Translations under genes and position numbers: made by a program | From: Streptomyces sp. M41(2017) | GTDB lineage: Bacteria; Actinomycetota; Actinomycetes; Streptomycetales; Streptomycetaceae | Length of the DNA stretch: 64,000 nucleotides | Direction of reading: 5' to 3' | Assembly (NCBI RefSeq): GCF_002078175.1 | Contig: NZ_MWFK01000001.1 | Location: forward strand, 5,518,001 to 5,582,000 | Part shown: one piece after another, positions 25,309-33,723 of the stretch | Layout of the letters: each line of letters opens with the position of its first letter | Numbering within the stretch: the stretch's first letter is position 1 | The notes under the pieces: model-generated | What the model was told of the DNA's origin: nothing | The model's database searches: none | What the model saw: the letters and a program-made list of their open reading frames with translations, nothing else

Positions 25309-26678
25309 GCGCGAGCCTCCTCGGCGGCGTCCACCCGCAGGATGTCCGGCAGGGCCTCCACCAGGGCGCTGAAGTCGCTGACGACCGTCTGCGGCCGGTC
25401 GGCCGACAGGAGACACAGCCCGGCCATGGTGTTGGCGCCGCCCGCCGGGTCGTAGACCGGTACCGGCGAGCCGTCCGGCAGAGAGCTCTCCCGGACCACG
25501 GACAGCGTGCTGTCCGCGCCGACCGGTGCCTCGCGGACCACCGTCGAGGAGTCCCACCGGCCCCGCCGCGCCCACGGGGTGCCGTCGCTGTTGACCGCGA
25601 GCACCACCAGCGAGCCCGCCGCGCGCTCGGTGTCCGCGGGCGTCAGCGCGCGAGCGGGCCAGGCGGGCGAACGGCCGAGCAGCTGATCGGTGAACAGACC
25701 CACCAGATCGAGGCCGAAGACCTCCTCGATCTGCGGCACGGTCATCGCCCCGCCGAACCGCGCGGCCGTCTCGATGACCCACATCCGGCCGTCCGCTCCG
25801 AGCTTGATCTCCGTGTGGGTGCCGCAGTTCTCCAGCTCCAACGCGTCCACGGCCTGCCGGGCGAGCTCCACGATCCTGTCCTGTGCTCCGCTCCCGACGG
25901 CGGCCGGCGTGATGCCGGCGCGCTCGGTGAACGGCGCCACCGTCGGCATCCGCCCGCTCAGGCAGACCGGCCGGAACTCACCGTCGACGACGGCGCCCTC
26001 GACGCTCACGTAGTCGCCCCAGCCGGGGCCGTCGAACCACTCCTCGGCCCGTCCGGTGACGATCTCCTCGACGATGAAGTCCTCCGACGCGCCCGGCACG
26101 TGCAGTTCGGCGAAGCCGAGCTGTGCCGACTCCGCCATCACCTGACGCGAGCGGTGCCAGGCGTGCCGCGTCTGCCCGGGCTCGTCGATGATCTGGTGCG
26201 CGGTCGACCCCGCACTCCAGGCGGACTTGAGCAGTAGAGGACATGACAACTCGATGGCTGCCCGGTCCAGTTCGGCGAGGCTCGCGACGGCACGGAAGCG
26301 CGGCTGCGGCACACCGCGGCGATCCCAGGTGGCACGCATCAGCCGTTTGTCGCGGGCGAGGGACGCGGCGGCCCCGGCACCCCTCAGGCCGAGCAGTCGG
26401 CACGCCTCGGCCACCGCGACCACCGCGTACTCGGAGAAGGTGACGACCGCGTCCGCCCCCACCTCGCGGGCGCGGGCGGTGATCAGCTCGACCAGATCCC
26501 GGCGCTCCGTCCCGGGCGGCGTGACGACCGAGGCACACAGTCGCGCCGCGTCGTCCGCCACCTCGACGGGCAGCTCGCTCAGCGCCAGCAGGTGCACCGG
26601 GGACCTCGCGGCGACCCGCGCTAAGGCATGGCCCACCGGGGGTCCGCCCTTGGCGTGCACGTACAGCACCTGGCTCAT
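25305..26678 (-). CDS. ATP-grasp ligase (carboxylate-amine ligase type)
   Basis: 457 aa from the ATG at 26678, first gene of a three-gene operon; AAGGAG lies about ten bases upstream. The N-terminal pre-ATP-grasp domain starts SQVLYVHAKGGPPVGHA. The ATP-grasp core has CPLLLKSAWSAGSTAHQIID (nucleotide Lys), ASEDFIVEEIVTGRAEEWFD, and the metal-binding end THTEIKLGADGRMWVIETAA followed by RFGG. Such enzymes join an acyl phosphate, made from a carboxylic acid and ATP, to an amine, often forming dipeptides or amides. The gene is divergent from the PAS-LuxR regulator (300-bp gap), which probably controls it. The substrates are not predictable. Confidence 0.85.
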   Translation of the reverse strand: MSQVLYVHAKGGPPVGHALARVAARSPVHLLALSELPVEVADDAARLCASVVTPPGTERRDLVELITARAREVGADAVVTFSEYAVVAVAEACRLLGLRGAGAAASLARDKRLMRATWDRRGVPQPRFRAVASLAELDRAAIELSCPLLLKSAWSAGSTAHQIIDEPGQTRHAWHRSRQVMAESAQLGFAELHVPGASEDFIVEEIVTGRAEEWFDGPGWGDYVSVEGAVVDGEFRPVCLSGRMPTVAPFTERAGITPAAVGSGAQDRIVELARQAVDALELENCGTHTEIKLGADGRMWVIETAARFGGAMTVPQIEEVFGLDLVGLFTDQLLGRSPAWPARALTPADTERAAGSLVVLAVNSDGTPWARRGRWDSSTVVREAPVGADSTLSVVRESSLPDGSPVPVYDPAGGANTMAGLCLLSADRPQTVVSDFSALVEALPDILRVDAAEEARA

Positions 26679-26978
26679 GTGGATCCATCTCCTTCGAAGT
26701 CGACGCACTCGCTGTCGGGAGCACTCACGTCCGCCCGGTGCGCCTTGCTCAAGCGAACCAGTCCCAACTCGCCCTCCAGCAGCCGTGGAACGAGAACCAC
26801 TCAGGCAAATGCCCTATGCGTGCGCGTGATCGGCGTCATGTGAAGATGCCGTGGTGCGCTAGCGAACGGGCGGTGCAGAGCGTGGGCGTGCCCGGTCTCC
26901 CCGACTTCCCAGGGTGCTACGGCTTACACATGAGATGTCACCGAACGTCACATCGTGCGGCATTCAAGGAGTTGGATC

Positions 26979-28019
26979 GTGAACGAGACGGAATTCAAGG
27001 CGTGGCCGGTTCACATGACGGGACCGCCCGGCCAGAACCCGTTCGGCGCCCTCGCCGAACTCGCTCCGGCCGCCGCGTTCATGCGCGACAGCGCCGGCCG
27101 CTACGTGTGGGCCAACCACGCCTACGCCCATCTGTACGGGACGACACGCGACGCGGTGATCGGCCGCCATCTCTCGGATCTCGACGAGCCCGCCGACGTA
27201 GGCCGCTTCCTCGCCATGGACCAACAGGTCCTGACCGACGGCAAATCCGTGCGGCACGCCCTCACCTACCGGCGCCCCGACGGATCCTCCGCCCACGCGG
27301 CGGGCTATCGATTCCCCGTCCACTGGGGGGTGCAACGCTGCGTCGCGGGCATCTACGTCGATGTCACCGACTATGCCCGGGTGATGGACCAACGGCACCG
27401 GGCCGAGGCGGACTTGCACGCACTGCGTGACCAGAGCGGGGTGGCCTGCGTCCGGCTTTCCCCCGATGGTCGCGTGAGCGAGGCCGGCACCGCCACCGCG
27501 GAGATCCTGCGCCTCCGCCTCTCCGATCTGACCGGCCTGCGCGCCGACTCCCTTCTCGCCGACACCCCCGACCGCGTCGACCTGCTCCGGGCCTGGGACG
27601 ACCTGATCACGGGCCGACGCAGGACCGCTGAGGCGTCAGCGGTGATCGTCGACGGAGAGGGCCGGCAGCGCAGGGCCCGCATCCGGCTCGCCACGGTCGG
27701 CGCGACGGCGCCCGGCGTGCGGGGCGTGTGGGCCGTCGCCACCCACCTGGGCCGACGTCTGCAGACCCAGCCTGCCCTGACCGCCGCGCAAGTGCGCATA
27801 GTCGCCCTGCTCGCGGCAGGCCGGAGCAACGCGGACATCGCCGAGGAACTGCGCCTGTCGCGCCAGACGGTGGACTATCACCTGAGTCGCCTGCGCGTCC
27901 TCCTGGAAGCGCCGACTCGACCCGCCCTGGTCGCCCGGGCCTATGTCCTCGGTATCCTCTCGCCGCAGGCGTGGCCACCTCGCTCAGCCACGGCGGCTCA
28001 TCCCTCCAGCCCGGTGTGA
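26979..28019 (+). CDS. PAS-PAS-LuxR transcriptional regulator
   Basis: 346 aa from a GTG at 26979, with AAGGAG seven bases upstream. Two PAS domains are visible: about 20-130 (ELAPAAAFMRDSAGRYVWAN, then IGRHLSDLDEP) and about 140-245. A LuxR/GerE helix-turn-helix follows at about 255-320 (LTAAQVRIVALLAAGRSNAD, EELRLSRQTVDYHLSRLRVL). There is no phosphoacceptor receiver domain, so it should respond to a small ligand or redox cue bound by PAS. It is divergent from the ATP-grasp/dikinase/MFS operon and is the obvious candidate activator. Confidence 0.87.
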   Translation: MNETEFKAWPVHMTGPPGQNPFGALAELAPAAAFMRDSAGRYVWANHAYAHLYGTTRDAVIGRHLSDLDEPADVGRFLAMDQQVLTDGKSVRHALTYRRPDGSSAHAAGYRFPVHWGVQRCVAGIYVDVTDYARVMDQRHRAEADLHALRDQSGVACVRLSPDGRVSEAGTATAEILRLRLSDLTGLRADSLLADTPDRVDLLRAWDDLITGRRRTAEASAVIVDGEGRQRRARIRLATVGATAPGVRGVWAVATHLGRRLQTQPALTAAQVRIVALLAAGRSNADIAEELRLSRQTVDYHLSRLRVLLEAPTRPALVARAYVLGILSPQAWPPRSATAAHPSSPV

Positions 28020-28234
28020 CCGATCGGCGCAGGCCGAGACGGTGGTGCGTGCGGAGCGGGACAACGATCCAAGCCGTCGGGCGGTCCTCCACCGGTGGTC
28101 GACTTCGACCGGGCAGTCGCCCAGCAGCGCGGTGGGAGCCGGAACCGTGCGAGTGGCGCCGGACTGACAGTGGTCGAGCGCTTCCTGCCCGACGCCTGCC
28201 TCGTGCTGAGCGGTGACAGCCCACCGCACGGTGA

Positions 28235-28786
28235 CTACGGACGGAAGCCGTCGATGGCCAGCTCCAGGAGGCGGTCGGCCTGGGCGGTGCCGGCGGCGGT
28301 GCTGGGGGTCCGCCACAGGCAGCTCAGCAGCATGATGACGTCGACGGGGTCGATGCCGGGCCGCACCTCGCCGGCGCTCTCGCAGGCATCGAGGAGCTGC
28401 TTGACGGCTGCGGTGACGGGGGGCCACGAGGCGCTGACGACCTCCTGTGCGGCCGCCGAGTGCAGCGCTTCGCCCATGCCGTGCTTGATGCGCACGTAGC
28501 TCGCGAGGGTGGTGAACCATCGTCGCAGGGCATCGAGCGGGGGGTGCGCCGCGAGGACGTCCGGCACGGATGCGACGAGGCGCTCGGTGTCGTGGCGGTG
28601 GACCTCGAGGATCAGTGCCTCGCGTGTGGGGAAGTGCCGGTAGAGGGTGCCAGGGCCGACGCCCGCGCGCTTGGCGATCGAGTTGAGGGATGCGTCGGGG
28701 GACTCGGCCAGCGCGTCGTGGGCGACCTCGAGGATCAGTGCGCGGTTCTTCAGCGCGTCGGAGCGTTGGGGCGCTGCGTCGGGCAT
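28235..28786 (-). CDS. TetR-family repressor
   Basis: 183 aa from the ATG at 28786, with AGGAGA upstream. The N-terminal helix-turn-helix is typical (ASLNSIAKRAGVGPGTLYRH, then FPTREALI). The C-terminal ligand domain is helical. It is divergent from the aldo-keto reductase operon, and two perfect-arm operators lie between them at 28826-28839 and 28860-28873. It therefore probably represses both itself and the operon until an aldehyde- or ketone-type inducer binds. Confidence 0.9.
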   Translation of the reverse strand: MPDAAPQRSDALKNRALILEVAHDALAESPDASLNSIAKRAGVGPGTLYRHFPTREALILEVHRHDTERLVASVPDVLAAHPPLDALRRWFTTLASYVRIKHGMGEALHSAAAQEVVSASWPPVTAAVKQLLDACESAGEVRPGIDPVDVIMLLSCLWRTPSTAAGTAQADRLLELAIDGFRP

Positions 28787-28825
28787 GGGGTTCTCCTGGT
28801 CTGCGGCCGTGTTCCGTTTGCGATG

Positions 28826-28839
28826 CGGAGAACTCTCCG
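28826..28839. promoter_or_regulatory. TetR operator, site 1
   Basis: CGGAGA-AC-TCTCCG, perfect 6-bp arms with a 2-bp spacer, 40 bp upstream of the tetR start. Confidence 0.72.
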
Positions 28840-28859
28840 TTAGCGTTGCGTGAGTCAGA

Positions 28860-28873
28860 CGGAGATGTCTCCG
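28860..28873. promoter_or_regulatory. TetR operator, site 2
   Basis: CGGAGA-TG-TCTCCG, the same arms as site 1 and 34 bp away. It lies 35 bp upstream of the aldo-keto reductase start, where binding would block its promoter. Confidence 0.72.
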
Positions 28874-28907
28874 CTTGTGTCCGCTCACCCATTCTAGGAG
28901 CCCTTTC

Positions 28908-29957
28908 ATGCGCTACGCCAAGCTCGGCCGCACCGGCCTGGACGTGTCTCCGGTCGCCATCGGCGCCATGACCTACGGAGAGCCCGACCGGGGCCACCCC
29001 GTCTGGTCCCTCGACGAAGAGAGCAGCCGCCCCCTGATCAAGCACGCCCTCGAAGCGGGCATCAACTTCTTCGACACCGCCAACATGTACTCCTACGGCT
29101 CCAGCGAGGAGATCCTCGGCCGGGCCCTGAAGGACTACGCCGACCGCGACGACGTCGTCATCACCACCAAGGTCCGCCACGACATGCGCCCGGGCAGCCC
29201 CAACGGCGGCGGCCTGTCCCGCAAGGCGATCATGTCCGAGATCGACAACAGCCTGCGCCGCCTGGGCACCGACTACGTCGACGTCTACATGATCCACCGC
29301 CTGGACAACGACACCCCGATCGAGGAGACCCTGGAAGCCCTCCACGACGTGGTCAAGGCCGGAAAGGCCCGCTACCTCGGCGCGTCCTCGATGCACGCCT
29401 GGCAGTTCGCCAAAGCCCTCCACCTCCAGGAACGCCACGGCTGGGCCCGGTTCGTCACCATGCAGGACCACTACAACCTCCTCGCCCGCGAAGAGGAGCG
29501 CGAAATGCTCCCCCTGTGCGCAGACGAAGGCGTCGCCACCATGGTGTGGAGCCCTCTCGCCCGCGGCCGCCTCGCCCGCCCCGCCGACCAGGCGAACACC
29601 GGCACCCGCTCCGCCACCGACGGCGCCTACGCCGACATGCTCTATCAGGCCACCGCGGACAGCGACCGCCACATCATCGACGAGGTCGGCACCATCGCCG
29701 ACGCCCACGGCGTCTCCCGCGCCCAGGTCGCCCTCGCCTGGCTGCGCCGCAACGCCGTCGTCGCCGCACCCCTGGTCGGAGCACGCACCATCCAGCAGAT
29801 CGACGACGCCGTCGCCTCCCTCGACCTGGACCTCACCGACGAAGAAGCCCGGCGGCTGGAAGCCCCGTACACCCCCCGCCACGACTTCCAGGGAGTCTCC
29901 GACACCCGCGAACTGGAACGCATCAAGGCGAGCATCCCCGGCTACGCCAACGTCTGA
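28908..29957 (+). CDS. Aldo/keto reductase
   Basis: 349 aa from the ATG at 28908, with AGGAG seven bases upstream. The (beta/alpha)8 family signatures are present: LGRTGLDVSPVAIGAMTYGE, FFDTANMYSYGSSEEILGRA with the catalytic Asp and Tyr, VVITTKVRH with the catalytic Lys, VDVYMIHRLDNDTPIEETLE with the His, and a C-terminal NADPH site. It reduces aldehydes or ketones with NADPH in the cytosol. It is the first gene of a three-gene operon with a VOC protein and an epimerase/reductase, controlled by the divergent TetR. Confidence 0.93.
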   Translation: MRYAKLGRTGLDVSPVAIGAMTYGEPDRGHPVWSLDEESSRPLIKHALEAGINFFDTANMYSYGSSEEILGRALKDYADRDDVVITTKVRHDMRPGSPNGGGLSRKAIMSEIDNSLRRLGTDYVDVYMIHRLDNDTPIEETLEALHDVVKAGKARYLGASSMHAWQFAKALHLQERHGWARFVTMQDHYNLLAREEEREMLPLCADEGVATMVWSPLARGRLARPADQANTGTRSATDGAYADMLYQATADSDRHIIDEVGTIADAHGVSRAQVALAWLRRNAVVAAPLVGARTIQQIDDAVASLDLDLTDEEARRLEAPYTPRHDFQGVSDTRELERIKASIPGYANV

Positions 29958-30016
29958 CCCCGCGCCCGACCTGCAGCGCACACAGCCCGTTCCCCTTCAT
30001 GCCTCGAGGAGCCGAG

Positions 30017-30388
30017 ATGACCGAACCCGTGGGCCGCCTGGGATCGGTAGCCCTGGACTGCGACGATCCGCGAGCGCTCGCGACGTTCTGGGCTGCCACC
30101 CTGGGCGGCGAGATCACCCTCGAGTCCGACGGATTCTGCGCCGTCGACCTGGGGTCCCTCCTCCTGGTCACCGTCCGCGTCCCGGATCACCGTCCGCCAC
30201 AGTGGCCGGAGGGAACGCCGAAGCAGTTCCACCTGGACGTCGCCGTCGTGAACCTGGACACGGCCGAACGACTGGCGCTCGCCAACGGTGCGACCGAGCC
30301 CGCCGACCAGCCCGCCCCCGACCGCCGGCGCGTCCTCCTGGACCCCGCGGGCCACCCGTTCTGCCTCACCACGCTCATCCCGGCTTGA
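30017..30388 (+). CDS. VOC-fold (glyoxalase-like) protein
   Basis: 123 aa from the ATG at 30017 with a GAGGAG site. The single glyoxalase-like domain is of the type common in Streptomyces: LGSVALDCDDPRALATFWAA, then FHLDVAVVNLDTAERLALAN, ending VLLDPAGHPFCLTTLIP. It may bind a metal and a small hydrophobic compound. It lies 59 bp after the aldo/keto reductase gene and 41 bp before the epimerase gene, so it is part of the TetR-controlled detoxification operon. Confidence 0.85.
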   Translation: MTEPVGRLGSVALDCDDPRALATFWAATLGGEITLESDGFCAVDLGSLLLVTVRVPDHRPPQWPEGTPKQFHLDVAVVNLDTAERLALANGATEPADQPAPDRRRVLLDPAGHPFCLTTLIPA

Positions 30389-30429
30389 GCGCCGCCGGCT
30401 TCCACCCCTGCGCAAGGAGAACAAGAATC

Positions 30430-31479
30430 ATGGCCGAAGTACTGGTGACGGGCGGTTCGGGCTACATCGGCAGCTGGTGCGTCCTGGCCCTGCTCGACGC
30501 AGGACACTCGGTACGGACGACGGTCCGCAGCCTGTCCCGTGAAGCGGAACTGCGGGCGATGCTGCAGCGCGGCGGAGCCGCACCGGACGCGCCGCTTCAG
30601 GTCCTGACCGCCGACCTGACCCAGGACGCGGGCTGGCAGGAGGCGGTGCAGGGCTGCGACGCCGTCCTTCACGTCGCCTCGCCGACCCTGACCACCGCGC
30701 CCCGATCGGACGAAGCGATGGTCACACCGGCTCGCGAAGGCGTGCTCCGCGTGCTGCGGGCGTCCCGCGACGCGGGCGTCCGACGCGTGGTCCTGACGTC
30801 GGCGATCGGCGCCATCGCCTACGGCCACCCCGATCGAGACACACCGTTCACAGAGGACGACTGGACGAACGTGGACGCGGGCATCGAGCCCTACCAGAAG
30901 TCCAAGACGCTCGCGGAGCGCGCCGCCTGGGACTTCATCGCCACTCAGGGGGACGGGCTGGAACTGGCCACCGTGAACCCCACCGGTGTCCTCGGTCCGG
31001 TACTGGGACCCGACTTCTCCCCCTCCCTCGGACTGATCCAGCACATGCTGGACGGCTCGATGCCCCTGTCTCTGAAGTTCGCCTCCGGCTACGTCGACGT
31101 CCGCGACGTGGCCGACCTGCACCTGCGCGCCATGACCGACCCCGCCGCCGCAGGACAACGGTTCATCGCGACGTCAGGACGGAGCCTGTGGGTCCGTGAG
31201 GTCGCGGGGATTCTCCGCCGGCGACTCGGGAAGCGGGCCGACCGCGTGCCCACGCGGGAGATGCCCGTCTGGGCGGCCCGCACTCTGTCCCTGGTCAAGC
31301 CCGAACTGCGCCCGCTCCGCGCGCTCCTGGGCAAGGACCTCGACGCCACCTCCGAGAAGGCTCGGCGCCTCCTGAACTGGCAGCCGCGGCCCGTCGAGGA
31401 CACCATCGCCGAGACCGCGGAAAGCCTCCTGGCCCTCGACGCGCATCTGCCGGCCGACGGCGTGAACGAGACCGCCTGA
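30430..31479 (+). CDS. NAD(P)-dependent epimerase / dihydroflavonol-reductase-like enzyme
   Basis: 349 aa from the ATG at 30430, with AAGGAG upstream. It is an extended short-chain dehydrogenase: the nucleotide motif is EVLVTGGSGYIGSWCVLALL, then DAVLHVASPT. Catalytic residues are S in VLTSAIGAIAYG and the Y-x-x-x-K pair in YQKSKTLAER. It resembles dihydroflavonol 4-reductases and related aldehyde or ketone reductases. It is the third gene of the operon under the TetR repressor. The substrate is unknown. Confidence 0.9.
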   Translation: MAEVLVTGGSGYIGSWCVLALLDAGHSVRTTVRSLSREAELRAMLQRGGAAPDAPLQVLTADLTQDAGWQEAVQGCDAVLHVASPTLTTAPRSDEAMVTPAREGVLRVLRASRDAGVRRVVLTSAIGAIAYGHPDRDTPFTEDDWTNVDAGIEPYQKSKTLAERAAWDFIATQGDGLELATVNPTGVLGPVLGPDFSPSLGLIQHMLDGSMPLSLKFASGYVDVRDVADLHLRAMTDPAAAGQRFIATSGRSLWVREVAGILRRRLGKRADRVPTREMPVWAARTLSLVKPELRPLRALLGKDLDATSEKARRLLNWQPRPVEDTIAETAESLLALDAHLPADGVNETA

Positions 31480-31670
31480 CCGACGTCGGGCCCAGTCTCC
31501 CGCGAGGCGCCAGTGAATCCCCGGGGTGGCAGATCGCCTCCTCGAGGATTCAGCCGAGGTTCGCGCAGTCCGGACGGCCCCCCACCGCCGATCCCTCGTA
31601 CGCGGAAGCCACCTGGGGTGAACTCCGCGCCGGACTCCACCAATTCAAGGGGGAGGCGCCCCGCAAGGGC

Positions 31671-32336
31671 TCAGTGCTCCAGGACCCTCGCGTCCACGGA
31701 GGCACTACGGGTGCTCCTGCGACAGGCGGCGACTCCGAGAGCGAGCATCCAGTAGCTGAAGAGTGCGCCCATCAGGGCAGTGGTGCCCCAGCCGTTCGCC
31801 GCGTAGAAATGTGAGGGGGTGTTGCCGAAGAACAGGGACGGCACGAAGGCCAGGTTGACTGCCGCCAAGGTGAAGGCGGTGTGTCCCGTCCAGCGCGGCA
31901 GCAGATGCGTGTGGGAGATGGCGTAGCCGATGGCGGCCAGGAGCAGCGCGAGCATGATGCGGCCGATGGATCCGTACAGAATGTAGGTTCCGTTCACCGT
32001 GATGGTCGGGTCAAGGGGATGGTCGGTGGCGATGACCGCGCCGGCCTCCAGCCCACTGGAGACCAGCGTGACGGTGGAGTAGACCAGTCCGGCGGCGAAG
32101 GCCACGGTGCCGACCCATTCGTAGGCCGGATTCGCTGCTTTGACCCATTCACGGAAGACCGTCACGAAGACGATCAGGAACGCCAGTGCCAGAATCCCGA
32201 TCAACAACCGGGCAAGGACGTTTGCGTCCGGCGGCGGACCGGAGTAGATGAAGTACAGCGGTACTTCGATGATGAAGGCGGCTGCTGCGGCGATGCCGGC
32301 CCTGCCGGTCAGTCGCCTAGCCACGGTTTCGTTCAT
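31671..32336 (-). CDS. DUF4386-type membrane protein
   Basis: 221 aa from the ATG at 32336, preceded by GGGAGA. About six hydrophobic segments are visible (AGIAAAAAFIIEVPLYFIY, LARLLIGILALAFLIVFVTV, TVAFAAGLVYSTVTLVSSG, RIMLALLLAAIGYAI and two more), matching the DUF4386 pattern. The function is unknown. The gene lies downstream of the 8-bp minisatellite (32661-32748), which sits 325 bp upstream of its start. Confidence 0.8.
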   Translation of the reverse strand: MNETVARRLTGRAGIAAAAAFIIEVPLYFIYSGPPPDANVLARLLIGILALAFLIVFVTVFREWVKAANPAYEWVGTVAFAAGLVYSTVTLVSSGLEAGAVIATDHPLDPTITVNGTYILYGSIGRIMLALLLAAIGYAISHTHLLPRWTGHTAFTLAAVNLAFVPSLFFGNTPSHFYAANGWGTTALMGALFSYWMLALGVAACRRSTRSASVDARVLEH

Positions 32337-32660
32337 GGCTGTCTCCCGGTGTCCGTGGTTGGTCTCGTGGTCGGTTCCGTGAGAGAGAGTCTGCTGTCCC
32401 GGCTGCTCGACGTCCCTGGGCCTGGACACCCGAACGGGGGTGGGCCTGGCAACACCGTGACGGCCCGCCCCGGGACCCGCCGGTGGATAGCCCCGCGGTC
32501 ACCTGGGCTTGCCGGAGCGGGCGTCACATCTCGGCTTGTCGACGAGTCGCTGCTGGAGTGCCGTTCGGCGCCGGCCGGCGGATCATCACGAACGACCCCG
32601 GCTACCGTCCGAACAAGGGCCCCGGGAACCCCGGCGACGACGACAGAACGGCATCCTCGC

Positions 32661-32748
32661 AGCAGCACAGCAGCACAGCAGCACAGCAGCACAGCAGCAC
32701 AGCAGCACAGCAGCACAGCAGCACAGCAGCACAGCAGCACAGCAGCAC
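32661..32748. repeat. 8-bp minisatellite, 11 perfect copies
   Basis: The unit AGCAGCAC repeats 11 times without error over 88 bp, followed by one degenerate copy ending near 32760. Because 8 is not a multiple of 3, all three plus-strand frames read the same Gln/His/Ser/Thr/Ala pattern; this is repeat, not coding. It lies between the sucrase-ferredoxin gene's 3' end and the DUF4386 gene's 5' side. Such arrays change copy number by slippage and could affect transcription of the DUF4386 gene. Confidence 0.95.
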
Positions 32749-32799
32749 AGCAAGCACAGCAGCCGGGGCCGCAGGCGTCAGCGGGTCGCGCGTGGGCTC

Positions 32800-33723
32800 T
32801 CAGGACCCGGGCTCGGCCCCGTCGCGGCCGAGCCTGCGCATCGACGTCACTTCGTACCGCACAGCCGAACTATCGGCCGGCCCACGGCACGTGAGCTGCC
32901 GTGGGGGCGTGAGATGCGGCATCACTTCTACCTCGAGCGCCGGTGTGCGGGGTGAGCGGCTCTTGACCCGGATGTGCCACCCTCTGCCGTGCCGGACCGA
33001 CTCGGCAATCGTGTAGTCGTCTCTGCCTGCGGGGCCGAATCGCCTGAGGACGGCGCTGATGGCGGCCTGTTGGGGTGGGAAGAGGGTGGTGTAGCCGCGC
33101 AGATGGTCGGCGCGGATGCGGTCGGCCATGTGGTCCTCGATCACGGTGATCGCTGTTTGTGCGTCAAGGCCGCCGTAGTAGACGCCGTCGGGAACGACCA
33201 CGATGTTTGCTGCGAAGCGGTCTCCGCCGACGTGCGAGCATTCCCAGACCATGTCGGGCCACAACCCGCTCAGGGTCCGTCCGACAGGAATCCCGCGTAC
33301 GGCGCAGCAGGTGTCGTGGAGGCCGTGCGCGCACACCAGGATGACCGGAGGCAGGTCGGTCGTCCCACGAGTCGTCAGGGCCGGAACGACGTGTGCCAGA
33401 TGTTCGTCGCGCTGCCAGGTGCCCCAATGCTGCAGGAGCGCTCCGTCGGTCTCGCGACGGAGGACCGCCCAGCGGTTGGCGCCGTCGCAGTGGCGGCGCC
33501 CGGGGCGTCTGATGAGGAGGATCCGCGCTCGAGCCCGCTGAGCGGCATTGCTGACGAGCGTTTTGGTCCGCGGATCGAGGTCGAGCCCCTGGAAACCGTT
33601 GACGGGCCATCCTTGTCGGTACTCGATCAGGATCCAGACTGTGCCGTGGGGCGCGGTCCCTGCCAGGGCGTCCCCCCGGGAGCGGGCCGCGTCGGAGCAG
33701 AAGAAGCGCTCGGTATCGGTCAC
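32800..33723 (-). CDS. Sucrase/ferredoxin-like protein
   Basis: 307 aa from a GTG at 33723 overlapping the hydroxylase stop as GTGA, so it is translationally coupled. The sucrase/ferredoxin-like family has a thioredoxin-like ferredoxin fold. Visible signatures are ERFFCSDAARSRGD, TVWILIEYRQGWPVNGF, ILVCAHGLHDTCCAVRGIPV with clustered Cys, and ECSHVGGDRFAANIVVVPDG then VYYGG. A 2Fe-2S or other redox centre is plausible. The in vivo role of bacterial members is unknown. Its place in an operon with a hydroxylase and a repetitive peptide hints at a redox partner or repair function there. Confidence 0.85.
   Translation of the reverse strand: MTDTERFFCSDAARSRGDALAGTAPHGTVWILIEYRQGWPVNGFQGLDLDPRTKTLVSNAAQRARARILLIRRPGRRHCDGANRWAVLRRETDGALLQHWGTWQRDEHLAHVVPALTTRGTTDLPPVILVCAHGLHDTCCAVRGIPVGRTLSGLWPDMVWECSHVGGDRFAANIVVVPDGVYYGGLDAQTAITVIEDHMADRIRADHLRGYTTLFPPQQAAISAVLRRFGPAGRDDYTIAESVRHGRGWHIRVKSRSPRTPALEVEVMPHLTPPRQLTCRGPADSSAVRYEVTSMRRLGRDGAEPGS

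Noticed and set aside
31881..33016. Plus-strand frames with QHSSTAAQ repeats
   Set aside because: They are the 8-bp minisatellite read in three frames; no start signal, and they run antisense into real genes.
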